Under the pieces are notes generated by a model. That model was not told the origin of the DNA. It did no database searches and worked only from the letters and a program-made list of their open reading frames with translations. Made by a program: the position numbers and the translations under genes. A DNA stretch of 64,000 nt, taken from positions 62,001 through 126,000 of the forward strand of contig NZ_RKLR01000006.1 of assembly GCF_019599465.1 (NCBI RefSeq). The letters are read 5' to 3'. Position 1 is the first letter of the stretch, and every line of letters begins with the position of its first letter. Positions 35,270 through 45,100 of this stretch are shown here, piece after piece. The stretch is from Haloarcula rubra (GTDB lineage: Archaea > Halobacteriota > Halobacteria > Halobacteriales > Haloarculaceae).

Positions 35270-37825
35270 TCATTCTTCGGGTAGCTCTACGGTGATGGTG
35301 TGGGTGCCCGGGCCGAACGTGTCGGTGGACGAATCGACGAGCTCCTGTTCGTCGGCGATTTCGCGACTCCAATCAGCCTCCGGTTTCGAGTAACTCACCA
35401 GCGAGAGCTCGTACGTACAGCCGTCGTCGACGGTGAACGTGACCGACGCCGTGCCGTCGTCGACCTCGATGTTCTGGTCCTCGATGCAACCGGCGACCGT
35501 CTCGTTCAGCGTGTCGGGACGCCCACGCCGCGTCACGGGGTCCTCCGAGCTTCCGTGGAGGTACTGGACGAGCCTGTCTTGGTCACTGTAGAAGTTGTCA
35601 CTGTCTTCCGGGCCGAGGTGTTCAAGGGGTTCGCCTTCGACGAAGTCGACCTGGTAGTAGGTGACCTCCTCGTCCTCGGACGACTCAACGGCAATCGACG
35701 CGTCGCCCGTGTCGGTCACCGTGTAGGAGTCACCGTCCTCGTTCCCCAACGCCTCGACGCTCAGTTCGACGTCACTGGACCCGTCGCTGTCGCCGCGGAC
35801 AGTGACCGTCGCGATGGTGACGCTCCCGCTGTCGGACGTGTCCGCCAGCGCAGCCTGCACCTCGGCGCTGCCGTCGTCGATGGATACCTCGGTCGTCTCC
35901 GACGATGGGCCGCCTTCCAGCGTCACGTCGGTTATCGTGGCGACACCCGGGTCGGCGAGACTGACCGTGAAGTCGTACGCACCGACGCCGCCGTCGGCGC
36001 TCTCGACGACGACGTCGTAGGTCGTCGTGTCGCCGGCCTCGACGGTCGCGCTGTCGGGGTCTAGCTGGACCTCGGTCTCCAGCTCAGGCGAGGGCTCGTC
36101 GGGCTCTTCGATGGCGATGGTCGCCGTCGCCGAGTCGTCGTCGGTGAACACGCCGTGTTCGTAGTCGCCGACATCGAGTCCGCTCGTGTCGAGGTCCTCG
36201 AACGTGACCGTCTCTGACTCGCCGCCGTCCAGCGTCAGTTCCTGTGCGACGAGTGCTTCGTCGGATTCGAGGTCGTCGTCACCGTCGACGTCGAGACGGA
36301 ACTCGACGTCCTGGGTCCCTTCCTCGTCGCCCTCGTTGGCGACCTCGGCGGAGACGTCGATTGCGTCGCCCTGCGTCGCGCTGTCGGGCGCCTGCAGGTT
36401 CGACACCTCGAAGTCAGCCGGGTCCGGCGCTGGGTCGGGGTCAGGGTCTGGGTCCGGGTCCGGATCAGGATCAGGGAGTGCTCTGACGTTGAGTGAAGCA
36501 TCGCGCGTCTCGTTCACCGTGTAGGACTCTCCGGCTTCGGTCCCGAGCGCCTCGACATCGAGTCCCACGTCGCTGGTACCGGCGCTGTCACCGCGGACGG
36601 TCACCGTCGCGATGGTCACGGTTCCCGTCTGGTCCGTGTCGGCGAGTGCGGCCATCACGTCGGCTTCGGAGCCGTCGCCAGCGATCGAGACCTCAGTCGT
36701 CTCGTCGGCCGGATCCCCATCGACGGCGACATCCGTTATCGAGGCGACACTCGGGTCGGCGAGACTGACCGTGAAGTCGTAGGCACCGACACCACCGGTT
36801 GCGGGCGCCACGACCACGTCGTAAGTCGTCGTATCGTCGACGTCGACGTTCCGGCTACTCGGCGAGAGCCGAACGTTCGTCTCGGGGGCCGGCTCTGGGT
36901 CGGGTTCCGCGGCCGCTTCGACGGTGAGCGTGGCCGTCGCCGAGTCGTCGTCGGTGAACACGCCGTGCTCGTAGTCGCCGGCGTCGAGACCGCTCGTGTC
37001 GATGTCCTCGAACGTGACGGTCTCTGACTCGCCCCCGTCCAGCGTCAGTTCCTGCGAGGTCAGCGCTTCGTCGGACTGGAGCGTCCCGTCCCCGTCGACG
37101 TCGAGACGGAACTCGACGTCCTGGGTCCCTTCCTCGTCGCCCTCGTTGGCGATTTCGGCTGAGACGTCGATAGCGTCGCCTTGCGTCGCGCTGTCGGGCG
37201 CCTGCAGGTTCGACACCTCGAAGTCAGCCGGATCTGGCTCTGGTTCGGGCTCCGGCTCCTCGGCAGCTTCGACGGTAATCGAGGCACCGTTGGTCTCACT
37301 CACGACGTAGGACTCGCCGGCTTCGGTTCCCAGTGCCGAGACGCTCAGGCCGATGTCGCTACTGCCTGCCGCGTCGCCGCTGACGGTGACTGTCGCGATG
37401 GTCACGCTCCCGCTGTCGGACGTGTCCGCCAGCGCGGCCTTCACGTCGGCGGTGGACCCGTCACTGGCGATCGACACCTCGGTCGTCTGATCGGCTGGGT
37501 CACCCTCGACGGTCACGTCAGTTATCGAGGCGACGCTCGGGTCGGCGAGACTGACCGTGAAGTCGTACGCGCCGACGCCGCCGGCGGCGCTCTCGACGAC
37601 CACGTCGTAGGTCGTCGTGTCGCCGGCCTCGACGGTCGCACTACTGGGCTGGAGGCTGACCGTCGTTTCAGGCCCTTCCTGCTGTTGTGGCCCCGCGATT
37701 TGTAAGGCGCCACCGGGGCCGACGCCGACGGCGGCGCCACCGATACCGACCGTCGCGACGAGCGCTGCCATCGCGATGACGAGTACGCTCTTCGTCTCCA
37801 GCACCGCGGGAACGCTCGCTCGCAC
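35270..37825 (-). CDS. Cohesin/CARDB repeat protein without dockerin
   Basis: An 851-residue exported protein (signal ~10-35; GTG start 1 base after the upstream stop). Three cohesin-like domains (~56-190, 315-450, 585-715), each with 'xTVxLxPSSxTVEAGDTTTYDVVVE', 'GGVGAYDFTVSLADPSVASI' and 'SGSVTIATVTV' type strands, alternate with two CARDB domains (~200-300, 470-580). A DP repeat linker (36420-36480) precedes the second CARDB domain. The last 130 residues form an unrecognised domain with two Cys. It carries no dockerin, unlike its two upstream neighbours, so it fits a terminal acceptor scaffold. Confidence 0.8.
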   Translation of the reverse strand: MRASVPAVLETKSVLVIAMAALVATVGIGGAAVGVGPGGALQIAGPQQQEGPETTVSLQPSSATVEAGDTTTYDVVVESAAGGVGAYDFTVSLADPSVASITDVTVEGDPADQTTEVSIASDGSTADVKAALADTSDSGSVTIATVTVSGDAAGSSDIGLSVSALGTEAGESYVVSETNGASITVEAAEEPEPEPEPDPADFEVSNLQAPDSATQGDAIDVSAEIANEGDEEGTQDVEFRLDVDGDGTLQSDEALTSQELTLDGGESETVTFEDIDTSGLDAGDYEHGVFTDDDSATATLTVEAAAEPDPEPAPETNVRLSPSSRNVDVDDTTTYDVVVAPATGGVGAYDFTVSLADPSVASITDVAVDGDPADETTEVSIAGDGSEADVMAALADTDQTGTVTIATVTVRGDSAGTSDVGLDVEALGTEAGESYTVNETRDASLNVRALPDPDPDPDPDPDPDPAPDPADFEVSNLQAPDSATQGDAIDVSAEVANEGDEEGTQDVEFRLDVDGDDDLESDEALVAQELTLDGGESETVTFEDLDTSGLDVGDYEHGVFTDDDSATATIAIEEPDEPSPELETEVQLDPDSATVEAGDTTTYDVVVESADGGVGAYDFTVSLADPGVATITDVTLEGGPSSETTEVSIDDGSAEVQAALADTSDSGSVTIATVTVRGDSDGSSDVELSVEALGNEDGDSYTVTDTGDASIAVESSEDEEVTYYQVDFVEGEPLEHLGPEDSDNFYSDQDRLVQYLHGSSEDPVTRRGRPDTLNETVAGCIEDQNIEVDDGTASVTFTVDDGCTYELSLVSYSKPEADWSREIADEQELVDSSTDTFGPGTHTITVELPEE

Positions 37826-37826
37826 G

Positions 37827-39959
37827 CTAGTTCACCTCCGTGAACAGTTTCTGCACGTCGACCACGTCGACGGTGCCGTCGCCGTTGAAGTCGAAGTTCG
37901 CCGCGTTGTTCTGGACGGTGTCACCCTCCAGATTGGCGAACAGGGCCTGCACGTCGACGATGTCGAACTCGCCGTCGCCGTTGACGTCCTCGTAGAGGCC
38001 GTCGCCATCGGGGTCGGTCGGGGCGTTGGCGAAGTCGCCGACGGGCGGGATGCTCTCTGCTTCGACGGTGAGCGTTGCCGTCGCCGAGTCGTCCTCGGTG
38101 TACACGCCATGGGTGTACTCGCCGGTATCGAGACCGCTCGTGTCGATGTTCTCGAAGGAGACAGTCGTCGATTCACCGGGCTCTAACTCCACGTCCTGAC
38201 TGGCTATGGTCGTCCCGTCGAGACGGAACTCGACGGTCTGCGTGGCCGTCTGTTCGCCCGTGTTCTCGACGGTCGCGGAGACGTCGATGACGTCGCCTTG
38301 CGTCACCGTCACGTCGGTCGGGCTCAGGTCCGAAACCTGGAACGACGCGGGTTCTGGCGGCTCCTCGACGGTGAGTGTCGCCGTCGCCGAGTCGTCCTCG
38401 GTGTAGACGCCGTGCGTGTAATCACCGGTATCGAGACCGCTCGTATCGATGTCCTCGAAGGTAACCGTCGTCGACTCACCAGGCGTGAGCGAGACGTCCT
38501 GACTCTGAAGGACGGTTCCGTCGACCTGGAACTCGACAGTTTTCGTAGCCTGAAGGTCACCCGCGTTCTCGACGGTCGCGGAGACGTCGATGACGTCGCC
38601 TTGCGTGACAGTCACGTCCGTCGGACTCAGGTTCGACACTTCGAAGGTCGCGGGTTCCGGCGGCGCTTCGACGGTCACGGAGGCTCCGTTCGTACCGGTC
38701 ACGTCGTATCCAGTGCCGCTCTCGTCGAAGACCAGCACACCGTCGTTGCCGTCAGAAGGACCGAGAGACAGTCCAGCGGTCCCAGCGCTCTCGCCCTGGA
38801 CGGTCACTTCGGCTATCGTGACGCTACCGGTGTCGGCGGTGTCGCGGAACGCGTACTCCACGTCGACCGACGACCCGTCGTTGGCCACGTCGACCTCGGT
38901 GCTTCCGGACCCGAGAACGTTGGCACTCGTTATCGTCGCGACGCTCGTGTCGTCGACAGCCACGCTGAACTCGGCGGCCCCGACGCCACCGTCGGCACTG
39001 TCCACGACCACGTCGTAGGTGACCGCCTGCCCGGTGGTGACCGTCTGGTCACTGGGCTCGAGGCTCACCGTCGTCTCCTCGCTCGGCGGTTCCGGCGGTT
39101 CCTCGATGGTTATCGTGGCCGTCGCCGTGTCGTCGGGTGTCGCCACACCGTGCGTTAGCGTTCCCGGCGAGAGACCGCTGGTGTCGACGTCGGTGAACTC
39201 GACGGTAGTCGAGTCGCCTGCGTCCAACTGCACGTCCTGCGAGGCGATGGCGCTCTCGTCGGCTATCGAGTCGTCGCCGTCGGTGTCGACGCGGAACTCG
39301 ACGGCCTTCGTGGCGGCTTCGCCACCAGTGTTCTCTACCGTCGCAGAGACGTCGATGGCGTCGCCCTGCGTCGCGCTGTCCGGCGCCTGCAGGTTCGACA
39401 CGTCGAAGGTTGCCGGGTCGGGCGCCGGTTCGTCAGCGGCGACGGTCAGGGTCGCGTCGTTCGTACCGGTCACGTCGTAGCCAGTACCCTCCTCGTCGAA
39501 GACCAGCACACCGTCGTTACCCGGCGCCGCGGCGAGGTCGATGCCGGTCGAACCATCACTAACGCCCTGGACGGTCACTTCCGCGACCGTCACGCTACCG
39601 GTGTCGGCCGTGTCACGGAACGCGTACTCCACGTCGACCGACGACCCGTCGTCGGCGATATCCGTGTTCGTCGCACCAGACCCGAGGACGTTCACCTCGG
39701 TAATCTCGGCGACGCTCGGGTCGTCGACGACCACGCTGAACTCGGCGGCACCGACGCCGCCGTCAGCGCTGTCGACGACGACTTCGAAGGTGGCCGACTG
39801 GCCGACGTCGACGCTCGAATCTGTCGGTTCGAGACTCACGCTGGTCCCGCCGGCGGCGGCCGCGAATGGAGCCGCAGCGGGCACCATCACCAGTAGTGCG
39901 ACCGCGGCGACGACAACGCGCCACACGCGTCCATCGTCCGGGAGTCGGTCCAGTGACAT
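37827..39959 (-). CDS. Cohesin/CARDB scaffold with C-terminal dockerin
   Basis: A 710-residue exported protein. Order: signal (~15-36), cohesin-like (~40-175), CARDB (~185-285), cohesin-like (~295-425), two CARDB (~430-525, 530-625), dockerin type I (~640-710). The dockerin has two calcium loops, DVNGDGEFDIVDVQALF and DFNGDGTVDVVDVQKLF, ahead of matching helices. Family knowledge: dockerins bind cohesins tightly with calcium. It lies 3 bases after the upstream gene and 1 base before the downstream gene, so the three are one operon. Confidence 0.85.
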   Translation of the reverse strand: MSLDRLPDDGRVWRVVVAAVALLVMVPAAAPFAAAAGGTSVSLEPTDSSVDVGQSATFEVVVDSADGGVGAAEFSVVVDDPSVAEITEVNVLGSGATNTDIADDGSSVDVEYAFRDTADTGSVTVAEVTVQGVSDGSTGIDLAAAPGNDGVLVFDEEGTGYDVTGTNDATLTVAADEPAPDPATFDVSNLQAPDSATQGDAIDVSATVENTGGEAATKAVEFRVDTDGDDSIADESAIASQDVQLDAGDSTTVEFTDVDTSGLSPGTLTHGVATPDDTATATITIEEPPEPPSEETTVSLEPSDQTVTTGQAVTYDVVVDSADGGVGAAEFSVAVDDTSVATITSANVLGSGSTEVDVANDGSSVDVEYAFRDTADTGSVTIAEVTVQGESAGTAGLSLGPSDGNDGVLVFDESGTGYDVTGTNGASVTVEAPPEPATFEVSNLSPTDVTVTQGDVIDVSATVENAGDLQATKTVEFQVDGTVLQSQDVSLTPGESTTVTFEDIDTSGLDTGDYTHGVYTEDDSATATLTVEEPPEPASFQVSDLSPTDVTVTQGDVIDVSATVENTGEQTATQTVEFRLDGTTIASQDVELEPGESTTVSFENIDTSGLDTGEYTHGVYTEDDSATATLTVEAESIPPVGDFANAPTDPDGDGLYEDVNGDGEFDIVDVQALFANLEGDTVQNNAANFDFNGDGTVDVVDVQKLFTEVN

Positions 39960-39962
39960 GGG

Positions 39963-42062
39963 TTACGCCGTCACCTCGCTGAAGAGCGTTTGCGCGTCGC
40001 CGACGTTGACCACGCCGTCGCCGTTGAAGTCGTACGCGTCGGCGTAGTTCTGGACGGCCGGCGAGTCGCGGTTGCTGAACAGCGCCTGTGCGTCCCCGAC
40101 GTTCGTGCTGCCGTCGCCGTTGACGTCCTCGTAGAGGCCGTCACCGTCGGGGTCACTGGGCAGAGCTCCGTCGCCGTTGACGTCCGGCGGGGTGAACTCT
40201 ATCTCGGCGGTCGAACTGTCCGCAGTCGTGAACACGCCGTGCTGGCGGGGGCCGAAGTCGGCGTCCGCGGGCACGGAGACGGAGAAGGTCACTTCGTCCG
40301 TCTGGCCGGCCGCTATCGTCTCCTGCTTCGTGACGACAGTCTCTAAGTCACCGTCACCGTCGGCATCGATGCGGAACTCGACCGGTTGAGTGCTCTCGAC
40401 GCTCCCGTCGTTGGTGACGTTCGCCGTGACCGTGATAGTGCTCCCGACAGCCGCCTTGTCGGGCGCGCTGAGGTCGCTGACGAGGAACTGCACTGCCTCC
40501 ACGTCGAGGGTTGCCCCGTTCGTACCGGTCACGTCGTAGCCCTGCCCTCCTTCGTCGAAGACCAGCACCTCGCTGTTGTCGTCAGTCGGTTCGACCGAGA
40601 GGTTGGCAGTGCCAGCACTGTTCCCTTCGACGGAGACGGTCGCCACCGTGACGCTGCCGGTGTCGGCAGTGTCGGCGAAGGCGTACTCGACGTCGACCCA
40701 CGAGCCGTCAGCGGCGACCTCTATCTCCTCGGTCGCGCTGTCGTCGACTACGTTCGCGTCGGTAATCGATGCGACGCTCGTGTCGTCGATGGCGACGCGG
40801 AGTTCGGCGGCACCGACGCCGCCGTCCGCGCTGTCGACCACGACGTCGTACGTCGTCCCGACGCCAACCGCGGTGGTCTGGTCGGTGGGCTGGAGGCTCA
40901 CCGTCGTCTCCTTCGCCGGTTCAGACGGCTCCTCGATGGTGATCTGTGCCGTCGCGCTGTCGTCGGGCGTCACGACCCCGTGCGTGTAGGTGCCGGCCGC
41001 GATGCCGCTCGTGTCCACGTCGAACTCGACGGTCGTCGATGCATCGGCATCGAGCTGGACATCCTGCGAGGCGACGGCGCTCTCGTCGGCTATCGACCCG
41101 TCACCGTCGGTGTCGAGACGGAACTCGACGGTTTTGGTCGCAGACTGACCGCCGGTGTTCTCGACGTCGGCCGAGACGTTGATGACATCTCCCTGCGTCG
41201 CGCTCGCGGGCGCTTGCAGGTTTGTCAGTTGGAAGTTCGCTGCCTCGGGTGGCTGGACGGTGACGTTCACCGTATCCGAGTCGGACGCGCCGTCGTCGTC
41301 GGTGACGGTCAGTTCGAACGCCAGCGTCGTCTCGCTACTGACGTCTGGAGCGGTGAACGTCGGCGTCGCCGTGTCTGCGTCGGTCAGCGTGACGCCACTG
41401 CTGGTCGTCTCGGTCCACGAGTAGGTCAGCGTCCCGTCGGGGTCGTCCGAGCCGGTGCCGTCGAGCGTCACCGTGTCGCCGGCCGTGACCGTCTGGTCGG
41501 CGCCCGCGTCCGCGATGGGCGCGACGTTGACGTCCTCGACGGTGAGCGTCGCACTACCGACGGTGTCGAGCGTGTAGCCGGCGCCGTCCTCGTCGAAGAC
41601 GACAAGGTTGCCCGTCTCGCTGTTCGGCACGACGTTAACGTCGGTCGAACCTTCCGCGGCGCCCTGTAGGGTCACCTCAACGATGGTGACAGCGCCGGTG
41701 TCGGAGCTATTGGCGAAGGCGTACTTGATGTCCGCCGCCGCCCCGCCGCCGGTGATGTTGTTGTCGGTACTCCCGGGCGTGTGGAGGACCGTCACGTCGG
41801 TGATGGTGGCCACACCGGGATCACTCAGTTCGACGCCGAGTTCGGCGGCGCCGACGCCGCCATCTGCGTTCGCCACAGCTATCTCGACCGTGGTGGTCTC
41901 GTCAGGGGCGATGGTGTTGTCGCTGTCTGTAATCGATACCGTCAGGTCCGTCGTGGTCGCTGCGCTAGCGAGGCCAGCGGTCGTCCCGAGGACGACGATG
42001 GTCGCTAACAGCAGGCTCAGGACCTGCGACCGCGATGGGTTCGTTAGTCCGCGTGATGTCAT
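39963..42062 (-). CDS. Cohesin/PKD/CARDB scaffold with C-terminal dockerin
   Basis: A 699-residue exported protein. Order: signal (~10-34), cohesin-like (~37-175), PKD/K319-like (~178-270, with IADAGADQTVTAGDTVTLDG), CARDB (~278-380), cohesin-like (~385-520), CARDB-like (~522-620), dockerin (~630-699; DVNGDGSTNVGDAQALF and DFNGDGVVNVGDAQTLF). The two dockerin loops differ from those of the 710-residue protein at the positions after the calcium loop (NVGDAQ against IVDVQ or VVDVQ), which could set different partner choice. First gene of the tight three-gene unit. Confidence 0.85.
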   Translation of the reverse strand: MTSRGLTNPSRSQVLSLLLATIVVLGTTAGLASAATTTDLTVSITDSDNTIAPDETTTVEIAVANADGGVGAAELGVELSDPGVATITDVTVLHTPGSTDNNITGGGAAADIKYAFANSSDTGAVTIVEVTLQGAAEGSTDVNVVPNSETGNLVVFDEDGAGYTLDTVGSATLTVEDVNVAPIADAGADQTVTAGDTVTLDGTGSDDPDGTLTYSWTETTSSGVTLTDADTATPTFTAPDVSSETTLAFELTVTDDDGASDSDTVNVTVQPPEAANFQLTNLQAPASATQGDVINVSADVENTGGQSATKTVEFRLDTDGDGSIADESAVASQDVQLDADASTTVEFDVDTSGIAAGTYTHGVVTPDDSATAQITIEEPSEPAKETTVSLQPTDQTTAVGVGTTYDVVVDSADGGVGAAELRVAIDDTSVASITDANVVDDSATEEIEVAADGSWVDVEYAFADTADTGSVTVATVSVEGNSAGTANLSVEPTDDNSEVLVFDEGGQGYDVTGTNGATLDVEAVQFLVSDLSAPDKAAVGSTITVTANVTNDGSVESTQPVEFRIDADGDGDLETVVTKQETIAAGQTDEVTFSVSVPADADFGPRQHGVFTTADSSTAEIEFTPPDVNGDGALPSDPDGDGLYEDVNGDGSTNVGDAQALFSNRDSPAVQNYADAYDFNGDGVVNVGDAQTLFSEVTA

Positions 42063-42195
42063 TATGTTGGGTTTTTGCGTCGTGCCGTTCCGAAGTCGAT
42101 GCGTGAGTTCCAGCGACGTGGCGCGTTGGTCGCCGACCCGGCGGAGACAGTCAGCCTCTGGAGTGGTGCCGGGTCGAAGGTGGAGCAGAGGCTGA

Positions 42196-45100
42196 TCAGG
42201 CCTCCAGTCCGTTGGCGAACAGCGCCTGCGCGTCCCCGACGTTCACCGACCCGTCGTCGTTGAAGTCGAACGCGTCAGGGTTCTCCTGCACCTCTGGGTC
42301 GTCGGTGTTCGCGAACAGCGCCTGCGCGTCACCGACGTTGACGTCGCCGTCGCCGTTGACGTCCTCGTACTTGCCGTCGCCGTCCGGGTCGGTCGGTGCG
42401 TTCTCGAAGTCACCGATCGGACCGGGACCTTCGTCGACGGCCTCGACGGTCATGGCGCTGAGCTTCGCGTTGTCGTAGATAGCGTCGAACTCGACGGTGA
42501 GTTCGCCGTCGGTCACCTCGACGGTGTACGTCTTCGAGGTGGCGTTCAGCGGCCCGACCTCCGAGTAGATGTCGTAGGCCGTCAGTTTCTGGTCGCCCTC
42601 GACGGTGGCGTTGAACAACCGGTCGTTCTCGTTGGTGCCGTCGGTCGGCCCCGTGGAGTCGGGCGAGTCGTTCGGCGAGACGCCTTGATAGATTTCGGCG
42701 AACTGCAGGGTGACCTCGTAGGTACCGTTCTCGACGCCGACGGTGTAACTGAACGGGTCTCCGTACCGTTCGGTCTGGTACAGCGTGTCGTCGTCGGTGT
42801 CACCGATGGCGCTCGACACCGAGTACGTCGACCCGCTGGTGAAGTTCGTGTCCGCCTGATAGGTCGTGCCGTCCGTGGCGGTGTAGGACCCGCCGCCGGC
42901 GTTGACCGCGAACACGACCGTGCCGTCCTGGTCGGGTTCGTCGACGTACACCGCGAACGACTCGCTAGCCGTCGCGTTGCCGTCGTCGGCGGTCACCGTC
43001 AGGTCGTAGGTGCCGACCGTATCGGCTCCGGGCGCGATAGTGACCGTCCCGTTCGCGTCGTCGGCAGTCGCGAACGGTGCCCCGGTGACCGAGAGGTCGA
43101 GCGTGTCGCCGTCGGCGTCCGAGGCTGGCACGTCGATGGTCAGCGACTCGCCCTCGGAGACGCCTTTGTCCGTGATGCTGTCTATCGTCGGAGCGGTGTT
43201 CGCCTGCTCCTCGGAGAGTTGGAGCACCACGTAGTCAGACGTCGGACCGGTGTCGCCGTTCGGTTCCTCGACGTGTGCGACGAAGTAGTTCAGACCGCCC
43301 TCTTCGGTGGAGTTCGTCAGCGTGACGTCCACCGTGGCCGCACCGTTCGAGTCGGTCGTCGCCGAGTAGTACTGGACGTCGACGGCCTTGTTGGCCTCGT
43401 AGTCCTCGATCTCGTAGGGGTCGGGGACGTTCGAGAGGTTCAGTTCGCCCTCGATGCGGAGGAGCGTCACGTCCGCGTTCGCGGGCGCGTCCGCGATGGT
43501 CACCGTCTGGTTCGCGTCGGTGACCGTCGCGGCGGAGTGCCGGTCGGACATCGCAATCGGAGACAGCGAGACGTTGTCGGCGCCGATGGTCGGTTTGGTC
43601 TCGTCGGTGTCGTTCAACACCGTGGCTTCCGACCCACCGGGGCTGCCGTCGCCAACGAGGGTCGCCTCGTACATCCCGGTCGAGTCTGCACCGACCGAGA
43701 CAGTTCCGCCGGCCAGTTCGAGTCCGGAGACCGGACCCGCAGCCTGCGAGCCGAGGGTGGTGCTACTGATGCTGGTCGGGTCGTTGTCGATGGAGAACGC
43801 CATCGTCTCGCTCGGTTCGAAGCCCGAGAGCGTGACGACCAGACTGTCGTAGCCCGCGCTGTTGTTCTGGCCGTTGTGGAAGTTCGTGTACTCGACGTTC
43901 TCGACGGTGACGTCGCCGCTGTCGAGCGTGAACTCCTTGCCGACGTCGTCGCCGGCGGTGTTGAACGGGTCGAACACCATGTCCGGCAGGACCGTGTCGT
44001 TCAGGTCCACACGGAGCGTCGTGATGTTCGTGTCACCGGTGTTGGTGACCTGGTAGGATCCGGCGTTGTAGGTACTCGACTCGATGCCGCTGTTCGGCGT
44101 CAGCGCCACGCTGGCGCTGGTGTTGCCGGAGACTGCGGCCTCCTCGTACTCCAGTGCCACCGTCTGGGAGACGGCCCCGTTCGAGGTTGGGCCGTCCTGC
44201 ACAGCGGCCTGGTAGTAGTTCAGGTTCGTCGTGTCGAGCGTGACCGGCACCGTCGCCTGCCCGTTCGAGTCGAGCGTGACCGTCTGGTTGCTGACGACTT
44301 CGGCGTTGTCGGCCTCGTAGGCGTCGATGTCGTAGCCGTCCGTCGGCGGTTCGCTCGCCTCGATAGTGAGCAGGTTCACGGTCGCGCCCGCGGGCCCGCT
44401 CAGGGTGAGGTTCTGCTGCTGGTCGCTGACCGTCGCGGCCTCGTGGGCCGGGAAGTCGGTCGCGCCGAGCGTGACACCCTCGACACCGAGCGTGGGTGCG
44501 GCAGAGGCCCCGCTGTTGACGTTGGCCTGCGACCCGCCGGCGGAGCCGTCGGTGTAGAGGTCGTTCGACACCGTGGCACTACTCGAGGAGACCGTGACTG
44601 CGGAACCCGACAGTTCGAGGCCGGAGACGGCCCCAGCGCCACCGGTCGTGGAGGCGCCCTTGATGGTCGTCGGGTCGACGTCTGTCGAGAACGTCACCGT
44701 CTCGCCGGGCTCGAAGTCGGTGAACTCCAGCGTCAGCACGTCGTAGCCTTCCTCGTCGTCGACGCCGTTGTGCGGCTGGCTGAACACCGCGCCGCTGTCG
44801 GTCGTGACCACGCCGACGCCGTCACCGGACTCGCTGTCGATGACGACGCCCTTCGCGGTCGCGTCACCGGCGGTGCCGTTGGGGTCGAACACCGCGTCGG
44901 GGATGGCGCTCTCGCTCAGGTCGATTTGGACCGAGGAGAGGTTCTCCTCGCCGGTGTTCGTCACGCTGAACGACCCGCTGGAGTAGGTGCTCGCGTCGAC
45001 GCCACCGTTCTCGGTCACGGTCACGTCGGCACTGGTCGCGGAGGGCGGCACGTCGCCGACCCGCACGACCTTCACTGCGCCAATCTTCGCGTTGTCGACC

